Origin: Hydrogenimonas sp.
GTDB lineage: Bacteria; Campylobacterota; Campylobacteria; Campylobacterales; Hydrogenimonadaceae
DNA: 64,000 bases
Assembly: GCA_003945285.1 (NCBI GenBank)
Contig: AP019005.1
Span: forward strand, 1,874,001 to 1,938,000
Direction: 5' to 3'
The notes under the pieces were generated by a model. The model worked only from the letters and a program-made list of their open reading frames with translations. It searched no databases and was not told the DNA's origin. Position numbers and translations under genes: made by a program. Below, piece by piece: positions 37,911 to 47,000 of the stretch. Positions within the stretch are counted from its first letter, which is position 1. Each line of letters opens with the position of its first letter.

Positions 37911-38408
37911 TCACTTTTCAAGCGAGAGGGCATTCATGATATACATCTCCACGTTTGCGCCGGTGACACCTCTTTCAAGGGCGTCTGTGTAGTATTTGGC
38001 CACCTTGGCATGGTAGGTATCGAAGTCGTAGTAGGGCAGATGCAGTTTCCACGCCTTCTTTATCTGGTTGAGCGCCATTCTCTCGATCGCCCATGATCTG
38101 AATATTGAGAGCACCCCGAAAAAGAATAGTGTGAAAAAAACCGCCAGGACGATCATGATATGGCAGTCTATCTTGGCCAGCAGCTTGTGGAAAATGAGTG
38201 CCGGGGGGAGAAATATCAGATTCCAGATAACGATCATAAAGATATAGAGGCGTGAGAGCCTCAGCTTTATTCCCGGTATTCTACCCTCAAGGGGGATATG
38301 GTCTACCAGCATCTTGTTGGCCTGCATCAACTCGTTGAAACGCATGGGGTGCTTCGGCTCCCTGAAAAGAAAAGGGAGTATCTTCTCATCAAGCAGACGC
38401 TCAAACAT
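37911..38408 (-). CDS. Conserved hypothetical membrane protein
   Basis: About 165 residues with two transmembrane segments (LYIFMIVIWNLIFLPPALIF near 52-72 and CHIMIVLAVFFTLFFFGVLS near 82-102) and cytoplasmic ends. No domain recognised. The ATG chosen overlaps the DUF89 stop; a GTG one codon upstream is also open. Confidence 0.65.
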   Translation of the reverse strand: MFERLLDEKILPFLFREPKHPMRFNELMQANKMLVDHIPLEGRIPGIKLRLSRLYIFMIVIWNLIFLPPALIFHKLLAKIDCHIMIVLAVFFTLFFFGVLSIFRSWAIERMALNQIKKAWKLHLPYYDFDTYHAKVAKYYTDALERGVTGANVEMYIMNALSLEK

Positions 38409-39279
38409 CACCGGCTCCTTTGTAATTGTAGTGGCATATTATATCTCCTATTTTCTCCCCCAGGGAGGAGGCTACGACATTGCATTTTATCTTCATCAGG
38501 TAGAAGACGGGTCTGGCAGATCTATCGTTCAGCGATTCGTAGTTACCCATCCCTTTCGAGATAACCAGATCGGCACTTTCATAATATTTTCGAGCATCTG
38601 GACTTAGCCGCTCCGGGTCGAACCCGGGCGTATCGACCCCGCTGTCTATAATGACGGCTACTTTATCTATGGATGCCTCTTTCGCATACTCCGCCGTAAC
38701 GTCGTTGATTATCGGCCGGCCGCGTACCGCATAGCCGATCTCGACGGCGGGGTAGAGCTTTCCGATCTGCTCCATAAGTACCCTGTCGAAGAGATGCTCG
38801 CCGACATTGTCGCCTATCACGAGCAGACGTCCGGCATCTTCGAGCATCCTCTTCAGTTTCGGGCTATCATCCAGCGCAAAAGGGGTTTCGAAAACTCTTT
38901 GCACCTCCTCTTCGAGGCTGAAGCTGTGCGTTGCCGCCAGATCTATTACGTTGCCGGCAACAGAGGCTTTCAGTGCCGCATGGAGCCTGTCATCGCTCTC
39001 TTCCACCCTTTTTATCACAGCCGGCAGAAGCCTTTCTGCGTGCTTCACCGCCTCCCTCTTCTGCTCCGCATAGATATCATCGACCCCGAGGATTTCGGCT
39101 ATTTTTGGATAGACCCGGGCCGCCACCTGCGGAGGGGTCTCGGAGAAGGAGAACCCCGGTATCATCAGGGCTACCTCGTCAAGGACCCTCTTGGTATCCT
39201 CTTTCGGGATATGCAGAGTTTCACAAACCCTGAGCGCCTGCGAAAAGATACATGTTATGCACTCCGGCTCGAGTTTCAA
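38401..39279 (-). CDS. DUF89 / ARMT1-like protein
   Basis: A 292-residue DUF89 family protein. The N-terminal CITCIFSQAL holds a CxxC; the core shows LLVIGDNVGEHLFDRVL (metal-binding Asp-Asn), VRGRPIINDVT, DSGVDTPGF and LVISKGMGNYESL. Related proteins are metal-dependent phosphatases that remove damaged sugar phosphates; the bacterial substrate is not known. It overlaps the DUF3972 gene by 4 bp. Confidence 0.87.
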   Translation of the reverse strand: MKLEPECITCIFSQALRVCETLHIPKEDTKRVLDEVALMIPGFSFSETPPQVAARVYPKIAEILGVDDIYAEQKREAVKHAERLLPAVIKRVEESDDRLHAALKASVAGNVIDLAATHSFSLEEEVQRVFETPFALDDSPKLKRMLEDAGRLLVIGDNVGEHLFDRVLMEQIGKLYPAVEIGYAVRGRPIINDVTAEYAKEASIDKVAVIIDSGVDTPGFDPERLSPDARKYYESADLVISKGMGNYESLNDRSARPVFYLMKIKCNVVASSLGEKIGDIICHYNYKGAGDV

Positions 39280-39758
39280 CTACCCTCTCCCCCGTGCTTC
39301 TCTATAACCTTTCCCCACATAAGCCTGTATTTGCGCTTCATGAACTCCAGCTCCTCCCTGACGGCATTCAGCTCTTCGGTTAGAGTCTCTATCGTCCTGC
39401 GGTCCTCGTCGTAGAGCTCCTGCATCGAGAGGAGCGCATCTTTCAAAAAGCTGTTCTCCTCTTTGAGTGTCTGAAGGGTCTCATCCTTGGCGTCCATAAC
39501 CTTTTCGTGCATGTTCAGGATGGTGCCTATCGTCTTTTCGACGAACTGTATCCCCTCTCCTGTCTGCATGTCAACCTTGAGTACCTCTCCCCCTCTTACC
39601 GGCGCGCCGGGCAGCCTCTCCTGGGAGTCCGCCTCTATATAGATCTCGCCATTCTCCTCTTTGGAGACTACGGCACCGCTGTCAACGAGTCCGAGTACAT
39701 AGTCGAAATCCCGGTCTATAAGTTTCGCATACGCGCGAATACTAAGCCATGTTTTCAT
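39276..39758 (-). CDS. DUF3972 protein with coiled coil
   Basis: A 160-residue protein: an N-terminal domain MKTWLSIRAYAKLIDRDFDY and VVSKEENGEIYIEADS resembling a small helix-turn-helix or DUF3972 domain, then a coiled coil (85-150). DUF3972 is largely restricted to Campylobacterota. Function unknown; it is coupled to the DUF89 gene. Confidence 0.75.
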   Translation of the reverse strand: MKTWLSIRAYAKLIDRDFDYVLGLVDSGAVVSKEENGEIYIEADSQERLPGAPVRGGEVLKVDMQTGEGIQFVEKTIGTILNMHEKVMDAKDETLQTLKEENSFLKDALLSMQELYDEDRRTIETLTEELNAVREELEFMKRKYRLMWGKVIEKHGGEGS

Positions 39759-39819
39759 CGTGTCTCCTCTGTAGCGGCGACTCCGGATTCAAAATTGCGG
39801 CAGATGCAAAAACCGTTCA

Positions 39820-40320
39820 CTACTCTGAAATTCTGACCTCTATCTCAGCAGAATCGGTCTCCACCTTCTTCGCCTTGGCAATTCTATCCTCATTCAGCTT
39901 CACATTGAGTTCGTCATCGTCTATCGCCAATATCTGCATCGCAAGATATGCACTGTTGATGGCACCGGCCTTGCCTATAGCAAGCGTAGCCACCGGCATT
40001 CCGGCCGGCATCATAACCGTACTCAAAAGGGCATCCTCGCCGCGTAGGTCCGAAGAGCTCATCGGCACGCCTATTACCGGTTTTATCGTTGTGGCCGCGA
40101 CCGCTCCGGCCAGGTGCGCCGCCATTCCCGCGGCGGCTATAAAGACTACCGCACCCCTCGACTCGGCATCTTTTATGTAGCTCTTCGTACGCTCCGGGCT
40201 TCTGTGTGCCGAAGATATTATGAGCTCGTATGGAACACCGAACTTCTCCAGCGTCTTGCCGCACTCTTTCATCACCTCGTAATCGCTCTTGCTTCCTATT
40301 ATGATGGATATAAACCTCAT
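39820..40320 (-). CDS. purE: 5-(carboxyamino)imidazole ribonucleotide mutase
   Basis: A 166-residue class I PurE of purine synthesis: IIGSKSDYEVMKECGKTLEK, SAHRSPERTKSYI and AAAGMAAHLAGAVAATTIKP then GVPMSS, which line the active site. It follows the small membrane-protein gene by 4 bp. Confidence 0.96.
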   Translation of the reverse strand: MRFISIIIGSKSDYEVMKECGKTLEKFGVPYELIISSAHRSPERTKSYIKDAESRGAVVFIAAAGMAAHLAGAVAATTIKPVIGVPMSSSDLRGEDALLSTVMMPAGMPVATLAIGKAGAINSAYLAMQILAIDDDELNVKLNEDRIAKAKKVETDSAEIEVRISE

Positions 40321-40324
40321 GACT

Positions 40325-40702
40325 CTACTCCTTGTTTATATTTTTTGAGTTCAAAACCAAATCCCGCTCTCCGGAACTTGCCTCCGAACTCATCTCTTCC
40401 GGTGCGGCATAGCTACCGGGCTCTTCGCCGTCTACGAGCTTCTGCTTTACTTCGAATCTGAAATCCCCATAATCTTTTTTTAGCGCAAATCTGAAAAAAT
40501 AGAACGAGGCGAATATCGCCACTCCCGTATATATAATGTTTCCGAATACCATTATGTTCTGTTTCGACATCCCCAGCAGTGCGGCAAAAAAGGCGAAAAC
40601 GGCGATCAGAACAAGTGAGCCTACAAAAGTAGCCACAACCGCTCTCCACTGCATCGCCCACCAGGCCCTGAGCGCCATTTTTGTAGTCAGCTTCTCATCC
40701 AT
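40325..40702 (-). CDS. Conserved hypothetical membrane protein
   Basis: A 125-residue protein with two hydrophobic segments (AVVATFVGSLVLIAVFAFFA and NIIYTGVAIFASFYFFRFAL) and a polar acidic C-terminus. No named domain. It overlaps the U32 gene by 8 bp and precedes purE. Confidence 0.65.
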   Translation of the reverse strand: MDEKLTTKMALRAWWAMQWRAVVATFVGSLVLIAVFAFFAALLGMSKQNIMVFGNIIYTGVAIFASFYFFRFALKKDYGDFRFEVKQKLVDGEEPGSYAAPEEMSSEASSGERDLVLNSKNINKE

Positions 40703-41954
40703 CGAGCCTCTTTCTCAAAAAGGTGAAAGCAGGGAGCGGGGCCGGCAGGAGAATAGGGTTTTCGTTGCCGCTGTGAATGACGCTGTACCTTCTCCCTTTC
40801 GGAGTCTCGAGGCGTCTCACCTTCAGAAACCAGCGCCCCTCTTTTTCATAAATCTCTCCACGCTCGTTATCTACGGCACGCTCTATCGGGCCGGGTGCCA
40901 TTATCTCCAACTCATCACCCTCTTCGATCCTCTCCTTCACATGGAAGGCTAGCCCATGCTCATCGACGAGGGCATGCACCTGGCAGCTGCCTTCGCTTAT
41001 CGAACTCTCCAGGCTCTGGGTACCATCCTTTTCGAACGGCCTGTGGATAAGGTAGGCATCGGTGAATCCTCTATGTTTCGTCGTATGAAGCTCCCTCTGG
41101 TACCTGGAGGCGTCGAACCTGCCGGCATAGAAGTCGTCTATCGCCTGCCGATAGGCGTTTGCCGTAACGGCTACGTAGTAGGGGCTTTTGGTCCGCCCCT
41201 CAATCTTCAGCGAATCTACCGCCCCGCTTTCGAGAATCTCGTCGATATGCGAGGCGAGATTCATATCTTTTGCGTTCATGATGTATGTGCCTACCCCCTC
41301 CTCCTCTTCAAGCCTGAAAGTTACGCCCGTCTCCGGATTCTCGGCATACAGAACATACGGGAACCTGCAGTCGTTCGCACAGCTGCCCCTGTTGGGAACT
41401 CTTCCGCTCTGCACGGCGCTTATCAGGCATCGGCCGCTATATGCGAAACACATGGAGCCGTGGACAAACACCTCCAGTTCCAGATCCGGAAGCTCCCTCT
41501 TTATCGCCACAAGATCATTGAGGCTTATTTCGCGAGCCGCTATGATCCTCCTGACGCCGAGATCGTAGTAGAACCGGGCATCCATCACATTCATCACATT
41601 CGCCTGTGTGGAGAGGTGCACCGGGATTTCAGGGGCGGTCTCGAGCGCCATCCTGACAAGCCCGGGAGTGGCTATAATGAAGGCGTCGGGCCCCATTTCG
41701 GCCATCCTCTCCATATGGCTTCTGTAGAGTTCGAGCTGTGAGTTGAAGGGGAAGCCGTTGATCGTGACGTAGACTTTTCTGCCCATGGAGTGGGCGTACT
41801 CTATCCCCTCCGCAAAACTTTCGTAGGTAAACTCCTTGCCGCTTCTTATACGCAAAGAGAAGTGGCTGACTCCGCCGTAGACCGCATCGGCCCCGTAGGC
41901 CAGCGCAATTTTGAGCTTTTCCAGGTTACCCGCGGGGGAGAGGAGTTCGACCAT
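40695..41954 (-). CDS. trhP: U32 peptidase-family protein, TrhP-like tRNA hydroxylation factor
   Basis: A 419-residue U32 protein. The N-terminal barrel starts VELLSPAGNLEKLKIALAYG and GADAVYGGVSHFSLR; the cluster-binding cysteines are in HGSMCFAYSGRCLISA and NRGSCANDCRFPY; the C-terminal beta domain follows. In E. coli TrhP (YegQ) takes part in prephenate-dependent 5-hydroxyuridine formation in tRNA. The subfamily choice is by overall layout, so other U32 activities are possible. Confidence 0.82.
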   Translation of the reverse strand: MVELLSPAGNLEKLKIALAYGADAVYGGVSHFSLRIRSGKEFTYESFAEGIEYAHSMGRKVYVTINGFPFNSQLELYRSHMERMAEMGPDAFIIATPGLVRMALETAPEIPVHLSTQANVMNVMDARFYYDLGVRRIIAAREISLNDLVAIKRELPDLELEVFVHGSMCFAYSGRCLISAVQSGRVPNRGSCANDCRFPYVLYAENPETGVTFRLEEEEGVGTYIMNAKDMNLASHIDEILESGAVDSLKIEGRTKSPYYVAVTANAYRQAIDDFYAGRFDASRYQRELHTTKHRGFTDAYLIHRPFEKDGTQSLESSISEGSCQVHALVDEHGLAFHVKERIEEGDELEIMAPGPIERAVDNERGEIYEKEGRWFLKVRRLETPKGRRYSVIHSGNENPILLPAPLPAFTFLRKRLDG

Positions 41955-41958
41955 ACGC

Positions 41959-42624
41959 CTATTTTCCGAACTGGGCGATAAGCGCCTCTATATCATCGTT
42001 GCTGATCACCTCTTCGGTCGATGTATCGCCCGCAATATGGCGGGCCGACTTGACACGCTTCTCATCTTCGACACTCCCTTCGAAGAGTGCGCTCATATAG
42101 CGGCTGAGTGCACGCATGATATTGATTACACGCTCTATCTTCTGCCGGTGGATATCCTGGTACTGCATCGTATCCATCGCCCCGAGGATCTGGTCGTTCG
42201 AGCTCTGCAGCATATCGGTTATCTCATCCGAAAGCTCTCTCAGCCGTACGGCTTCGTCGGCGGCACTTTCGAATCTCTTGACATTCGGAAACTTCTCTTT
42301 GAGGGTAGAGAACATATCCTCAAATCCGCCGGCTATCTCCCTGATCTTTTCGATGGCGGAGAGAGCTCCTTCAATATCGCTCATCACGGCATCCAGTGCA
42401 TCGAAAATCTCGCTGGCCTTCTCTTCGGAGTCACGCGTCACATCATCCAGTTGATGTACCACCTGATGCTCTTTTGTCGCCGGAGGCGGTGTAAGCACCT
42501 CATCGTCACCGCCGGCCTTCCCTTCAACAGAGGTAGTCTCATCGGCCTCCATCTTCGTCGGCTCCTCTTCGGCATCCAGATCGAGATCACCGGCCATCAA
42601 CGCGTCAAGCTCTTCCTGTGTCAT
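41959..42624 (-). CDS. cheZ: CheZ-like CheY-P phosphatase
   Basis: A 221-residue protein of the remote CheZ family of Campylobacterota. The helical core contains DTMQYQDIHRQKIERVINIM: Asp157 and Gln161 match the catalytic Asp/Gln pair of CheZ. The N-terminus TQEELDALMAGD looks like the CheY-binding FliM peptide, and the C-terminus ISNDDIEALIAQFG resembles the CheZ tail that binds CheY. It would dephosphorylate CheY-P in chemotaxis. An IS3 element lies 55 bp upstream of its start and may have displaced its promoter. Confidence 0.83.
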   Translation of the reverse strand: MTQEELDALMAGDLDLDAEEEPTKMEADETTSVEGKAGGDDEVLTPPPATKEHQVVHQLDDVTRDSEEKASEIFDALDAVMSDIEGALSAIEKIREIAGGFEDMFSTLKEKFPNVKRFESAADEAVRLRELSDEITDMLQSSNDQILGAMDTMQYQDIHRQKIERVINIMRALSRYMSALFEGSVEDEKRVKSARHIAGDTSTEEVISNDDIEALIAQFGK

Positions 42625-42731
42625 AAGGCCATTCCTATTGTTTTGGGATTGTTACCGCTGCCGCACTATGCAACGGTATTGACCTGCCCCCAAATTTAGG
42701 TCCAATCCCAGAGTTAGATTTTGATTGTATA

Positions 42732-43562
42732 TCAGGCGACATATTTTCTGCCTGAAACCTTGGCCGGTGGCTGTTTGTCCAGTGAGCTGTGCGGTCGTTC
42801 GTGATTGTAATGATTTCGCCATTTTTCGATGATGACAGCGGCCTCTTTCCGATTGTAAAACCACTCCCTGTTCAGACACTCGTCCCTGAATTTTCCATTG
42901 AAGCTTTCCACATAGGCGTTCTGCCAGGGAGAGCCTGGCTTGATGAAAGCCGGACCGATATCATTGTCTGTCAGCCATTGAATAACCGCCTTAGCCGTGA
43001 ACTCCGGCCCATTGTCACTGCGGATGAATTTGGGCCTGCCGTACAGTGTCATCAGGCGAGAGAGCGTATCGATGAGATGGTGCGTCCTGATGGAAGCCGC
43101 TACCTCCAGTGCCAGGCATTCTCTTGTGTATTCGTCTACGACCACCAGAATCTTGAGCTTCTGCCCATTGGCGGCACGGTCGCTGACGAAATCGTAGCTC
43201 CAGACATGATTGATATGCCCGGATTGCAGTTTGATCGGGTCGGTTCCCGGACGTCTGCGCCTGGGACGCTTCTTCGGCAGCTGCAGGTTCAGCATTGTCC
43301 ATAGGCGATAGATCCGCTTAGCGTTGATCGTCTCGTTCATTTCCCAACCCAGCATCACACCGATGCGGCGATAGCCGAAACGGGGATATTTCTCGCTGAG
43401 CGCTTTGACCGATTCGGCCAGCACCTCGTCCTTGAAGGGCTGTCTCGGTTTGTAGACCATACTCGACCGGCTCACGCCGATCTCCTGGCAGGCCCGCCGT
43501 TGCGAGACGTTGTGCGCTTGCATCATCCGCACCGCTGCACGCTTCTGGTCGGGCCTTACCAC
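42732..43562 (-). CDS. IS3-family transposase OrfB (DDE integrase domain), copy 1
   Basis: About 276 residues from the point of frameshift. The rve integrase core shows the DDE triad: Asp in HVWSYDFVSDRA, Asp in FIRSDNGPEFTA and Glu in NAYVESFNGKFRDEC. IS3 elements make the active OrfAB fusion by -1 slippage; here an A7G run (43563-43569) lies just before the orfA stop and joins KDVVEKK to VVRPDQKR. The frame is open further upstream (to 43703), but that part is orfA shadow. Confidence 0.92.
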   Translation of the reverse strand: MVRPDQKRAAVRMMQAHNVSQRRACQEIGVSRSSMVYKPRQPFKDEVLAESVKALSEKYPRFGYRRIGVMLGWEMNETINAKRIYRLWTMLNLQLPKKRPRRRRPGTDPIKLQSGHINHVWSYDFVSDRAANGQKLKILVVVDEYTRECLALEVAASIRTHHLIDTLSRLMTLYGRPKFIRSDNGPEFTAKAVIQWLTDNDIGPAFIKPGSPWQNAYVESFNGKFRDECLNREWFYNRKEAAVIIEKWRNHYNHERPHSSLDKQPPAKVSGRKYVA

Positions 43563-43819
43563 TTTTTTTCGACAACATCCTTCAGCGCATCGTTGACGAG
43601 TATCTGCTCCGCCAGCAGCTTTTTCAGCCTGGCGTTCTCCCTTTCGAGCTCTTTGAGCCGCTTGACCTCGGAAACCCCCATGCCTCCATAGAGCTTTTTC
43701 CACCGGTAGAACGTCGTATCGGATATATTGTGCTTTCGGATGACCTCCTGGTCTGTCGCGGCCCGCTCCGCCTCCTGCAAAATTTTGACGATCTGCTCTT
43801 CACTAAATCGTTTCTTCAT
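43556..43819 (-). CDS. IS3-family transposase OrfA (helix-turn-helix), copy 1
   Basis: An 87-residue DNA-binding protein: MKKRFSEEQIVKILQEAERA, then the helix-turn-helix IRKHNISDTTFYRWKKLYGG and a leucine-zipper-like tail (RLKELERENARLKKLLAEQI). It binds the element ends. Its stop lies after the A7G slippery run used to reach the orfB frame. Confidence 0.93.
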   Translation of the reverse strand: MKKRFSEEQIVKILQEAERAATDQEVIRKHNISDTTFYRWKKLYGGMGVSEVKRLKELERENARLKKLLAEQILVNDALKDVVEKKW

Positions 43820-43947
43820 GTTTGGCTTCCTTTGTTAGAAATTATATTCTAACTCTGGATATGGCTTGAATTTCGGGGAGCAGGTCAGTATGATTTTGAA
43901 TCTAATGTTTAGATTATAGTGCGTTATTCATTACAGGAAAATTATAC

Positions 43948-44069
43948 CCCAAATCTCGAAATAGAATAGTTTGAAATCGTTGCGATGTTAACGGTCGGGC
44001 GGTTTTTTCCCGAAGTGCACGGCCGCAACGGTCGTGACGAGCTCTTCTATCTCTATTTCGAGATTTGGG
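43948..44069. repeat. Inverted-repeat element, family 2 (122 bp)
   Basis: The ends CCCAAATCTCGAAATAGA and TCTATTTCGAGATTTGGG are perfect 18-bp inverted repeats. TTATAC flanks both sides (43942-43947, 44070-44075), a likely target duplication that includes the stop codon of the RND gene. The interior shares GTGCACGGCCGCAACG and neighbouring bases with the shorter copy at 26776-26865. No protein is encoded, so it is MITE-like. Confidence 0.8.
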
Positions 44070-47000
44070 TTATACCTTTCTACCGACAGGCTCTATGCGA
44101 TTGACGACGGCATAGAGTGTCGGGAGGTAGTAGAGATTGAGTATCGTACCCCAAAGAAGGCCGAATCCGATAGAGACCGCTATGGGCTGCAGAATAACCG
44201 CCTGCCCGGTCGCGAAGAAGATCAGGGTGGATAGTCCGAGAAAGGTTGTGGTCGAGGTTATCAGAATCGGCCTAAGCCTCAACCCAGCACGTTTGAAAAA
44301 CTCCCGGCTCTCCTTCGTTCCGTGCAGGAAATCGAGCATGATGATTCCGTCGTTCACGACAACCCCTGCCAGTCCAAGTATTCCTATTATAGAGGCCATG
44401 GAGAGGTTTATACCCAGCAGAAGATGGCCCAGCAGGGCCCCGAGTATGGAGAAGGGTATTACGGAGATGACCATGAGAGCGTACCTCATCCTGCTGAATA
44501 TCAGCAGCAGTGAGAGGAGTATAAGAAAGAGTGCGAGAAGGGTGGCACTCTTCATCTCCTTCGCAAGCTGCCTGTTTTTCTCCTTCTCCCCCAGAATCGT
44601 TACCTTGACACCCTCACCCTCTATCTTCGATATGAGAGCGGAGAGGCTGTCGAGCACATCGTTTGCGGTGGTCCTGTATTTGTCAATGGAGGCGAACACG
44701 CTCTTGACCACTTCGCCGTCGCGCTTCTTTATCTGGGCGTAATCCCGCGATATTTCGAACTCCGCAACACTGTCGAGCCTTACGAATCTCCCATCTTTCA
44801 GCGGAAGCTGGAAGGCTCTCAACTCCTCGAGGCTATCTTTTCTCAGATCTTCTGTACGAATCTCAACTACTCCATCCCTGCCGAATGTCAGGGCGTGTCT
44901 CTTCTGCAGGAAATAGCCGGAAAGGAGCGAGGCGACCTTCACCTCGTCGAGACCGAGCCTCTCTCCGTAGTCGTTGATTTTTATCTTGTACTCCCTCTTT
45001 CCGTACTTCAGATTGTCGCTTATGCCGACAACCCCGTCGATCTTCTCCAGCGCCCTCTCGACAAGACGCATACTCTCCTCTACAAGCTTCTCGTCATCGC
45101 CTGAAAAGTTGATCTTTATATCGTTTCTTATGACCCCTACATGTCTCTGCCTGACACCCAGCTCCTCCATCGGGTAGCGCTCTCTGAACGGCTCGACGAT
45201 CCTCCCCAGCGGCTCCGCCAGCTCATATGTCTTCAGTTTCCGTCTCTTGTTCGGGTCGTTGAAGTCGAAAGAGAGGTTGAAAAGCGGATTTATGTACCGG
45301 TTGACGAAATCCCTCTCTATCAGGTCATAGAGCTCAACTGTCACGTAAAAAGCTCCGTTGTCACTCTCCTTCTCTCCTCCAAGGGTGGTCCTGGAGCCTG
45401 CAACGGCCGAAACCGACTTTATGCCGAGCTCATCTTTATGCTTGAGTATCGCCCTCTCGATCTCCTTCGCGACCTTCGAGGTGTGCTCTACCGGGGTATT
45501 GGAGTCGAGCTTGCCTGTAACGTATATGTAGTTGCTGTCGAAACTGGGGAAAAACTGGAAGTGCATCGACTTGAGAATAAGATAGGTCGAAACAGGTATT
45601 CCGACCGCAAAGAGCAGGAGAAAGCTCTTTTTATATTTCACACAGAAGTTCAATGAGCGCTTATAGAGCCGCTGGAGCGGGCTCCAGTCGACCATGGAGC
45701 GCCCTTTCGAAAGGAGCTCTTCGGCATGGAGCGGAAGAAAGAGGAAGCTCTCTATCAAAGAGCCCGCAAGAACGGCGACTACGACCACCGGAATGAGTAT
45801 TATGAAGTGGGAGATCTCGCCGGAGAGCATAAAGAGGGGCAAAAAGGCGGCGAAGGTTGTGAGTGTTGCGAGTGTAACCGGCAGTACCATCTCTTTCACG
45901 CCTCTCAAAACGGCGGACCTTCTCTCCATCCCTTCATCTATGTAGCGCTGTATATTCTCCGCGACCACCACGGCGTCATCGACGACGATACCGATGACTA
46001 TCAGCGCTCCGAGCAGCGAGACTATGTTTATCGTATACCCCATGAAGTGCAAAATTATCACTCCTATCGCAAACGAGAAGGGGATACCGAGGGTGACTAT
46101 CGCGGCGATACGGAAATTTATCAGCAGGGTCATCGTCAGAAAGATGAGTACCAGCCCTATGAGAATATTCGATATTATGACGTTCAGCCTCTTCTTTATG
46201 GGCTTCGAGGTGTCGTGATAGATGTCTGCCATGATCTCTGGGCGGCTCTTCTTCAGACTCTCCACATATCTGTGCAGCTTTTTCGACAGAGATATCGCAT
46301 CGCCGTTGGAGCTCTTGTAGACCTTGAGCGTGATGTTGTCGCGTCCGTTGAAGGAGGAGAGTGTGGCGGTATCGGCGAGCTGCCTGCTCACCTTTGCGAC
46401 ATCACTCAGGCGTACGAACCTGCCGTTCACTTCTATAAGGGCGCTCTCCCACCCTTTTATATCCTTGCGGCCGTGCACGGTAGAGAGGTAGAGGTAGTCT
46501 CCCGGCTGCTCTATATCGCCTACCGGATAGATATAGGAGAGTCCCGAAATCGCCGCGATGAACCCTCCCGGGTCGATACCGTAGGCGGCCAGTGCCCCGC
46601 TATCGATCCTTAGCAGAATCTCCTCGTCGGAGTCGCCGTATATCTTCACCTCGGCGATATCTGGCATCTGCATTATCTGTCGCTTTATCTCCTTCGCCTC
46701 CTTCAAAAGCGACTCTTTGTCGAGTCTCTCGGAGGAGATGGATATGGAGAGCAGATCGCGCTTGCGGGTCAGGTGTGTCGCTGTCGGCTCGGTCATATCG
46801 GCCGGCAGGTACTGCCTGCTAGCCGCAACGGCATCCTTTACCTTGCTCAGTACATCTATAGGGTCCGCTTCGTCGTCGAGTGTCAGGATTATGTCGAATC
46901 TTCCGGGCACGATGACGGTTTCGGTACTCTTTATGCCGCTTATACCTTCGATAGACTCTTCGATATCCCTGACGGCCATCTTGTCCAGTATCCTGGCGCT

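Larger units (their letters stand above)
42680..43887 (-). mobile_element. IS3-family insertion sequence, copy 1 (1,208 bp)
   Basis: The ends are inverted repeats: TGACCTGCCCCCAAATT at the left and, on the other strand, TGACCTGCTCCCCGAAATT at the right. A 4-bp duplication GTAT flanks it (42676-42679 and 43888-43891). It holds overlapping orfA and orfB on the minus strand. Copy 2 at 59564-60771 has the same length, ends, orientation and encoded proteins. A 4-bp duplication fits the IS51/IS407-like branches; the subgroup is not certain. Confidence 0.95.

Noticed and set aside
43556-43703. Upstream extension of OrfB to a start at 43703
   Set aside because: That part overlaps orfA in another frame; IS3 elements reach OrfB by -1 slippage at the A7G run, which is present.
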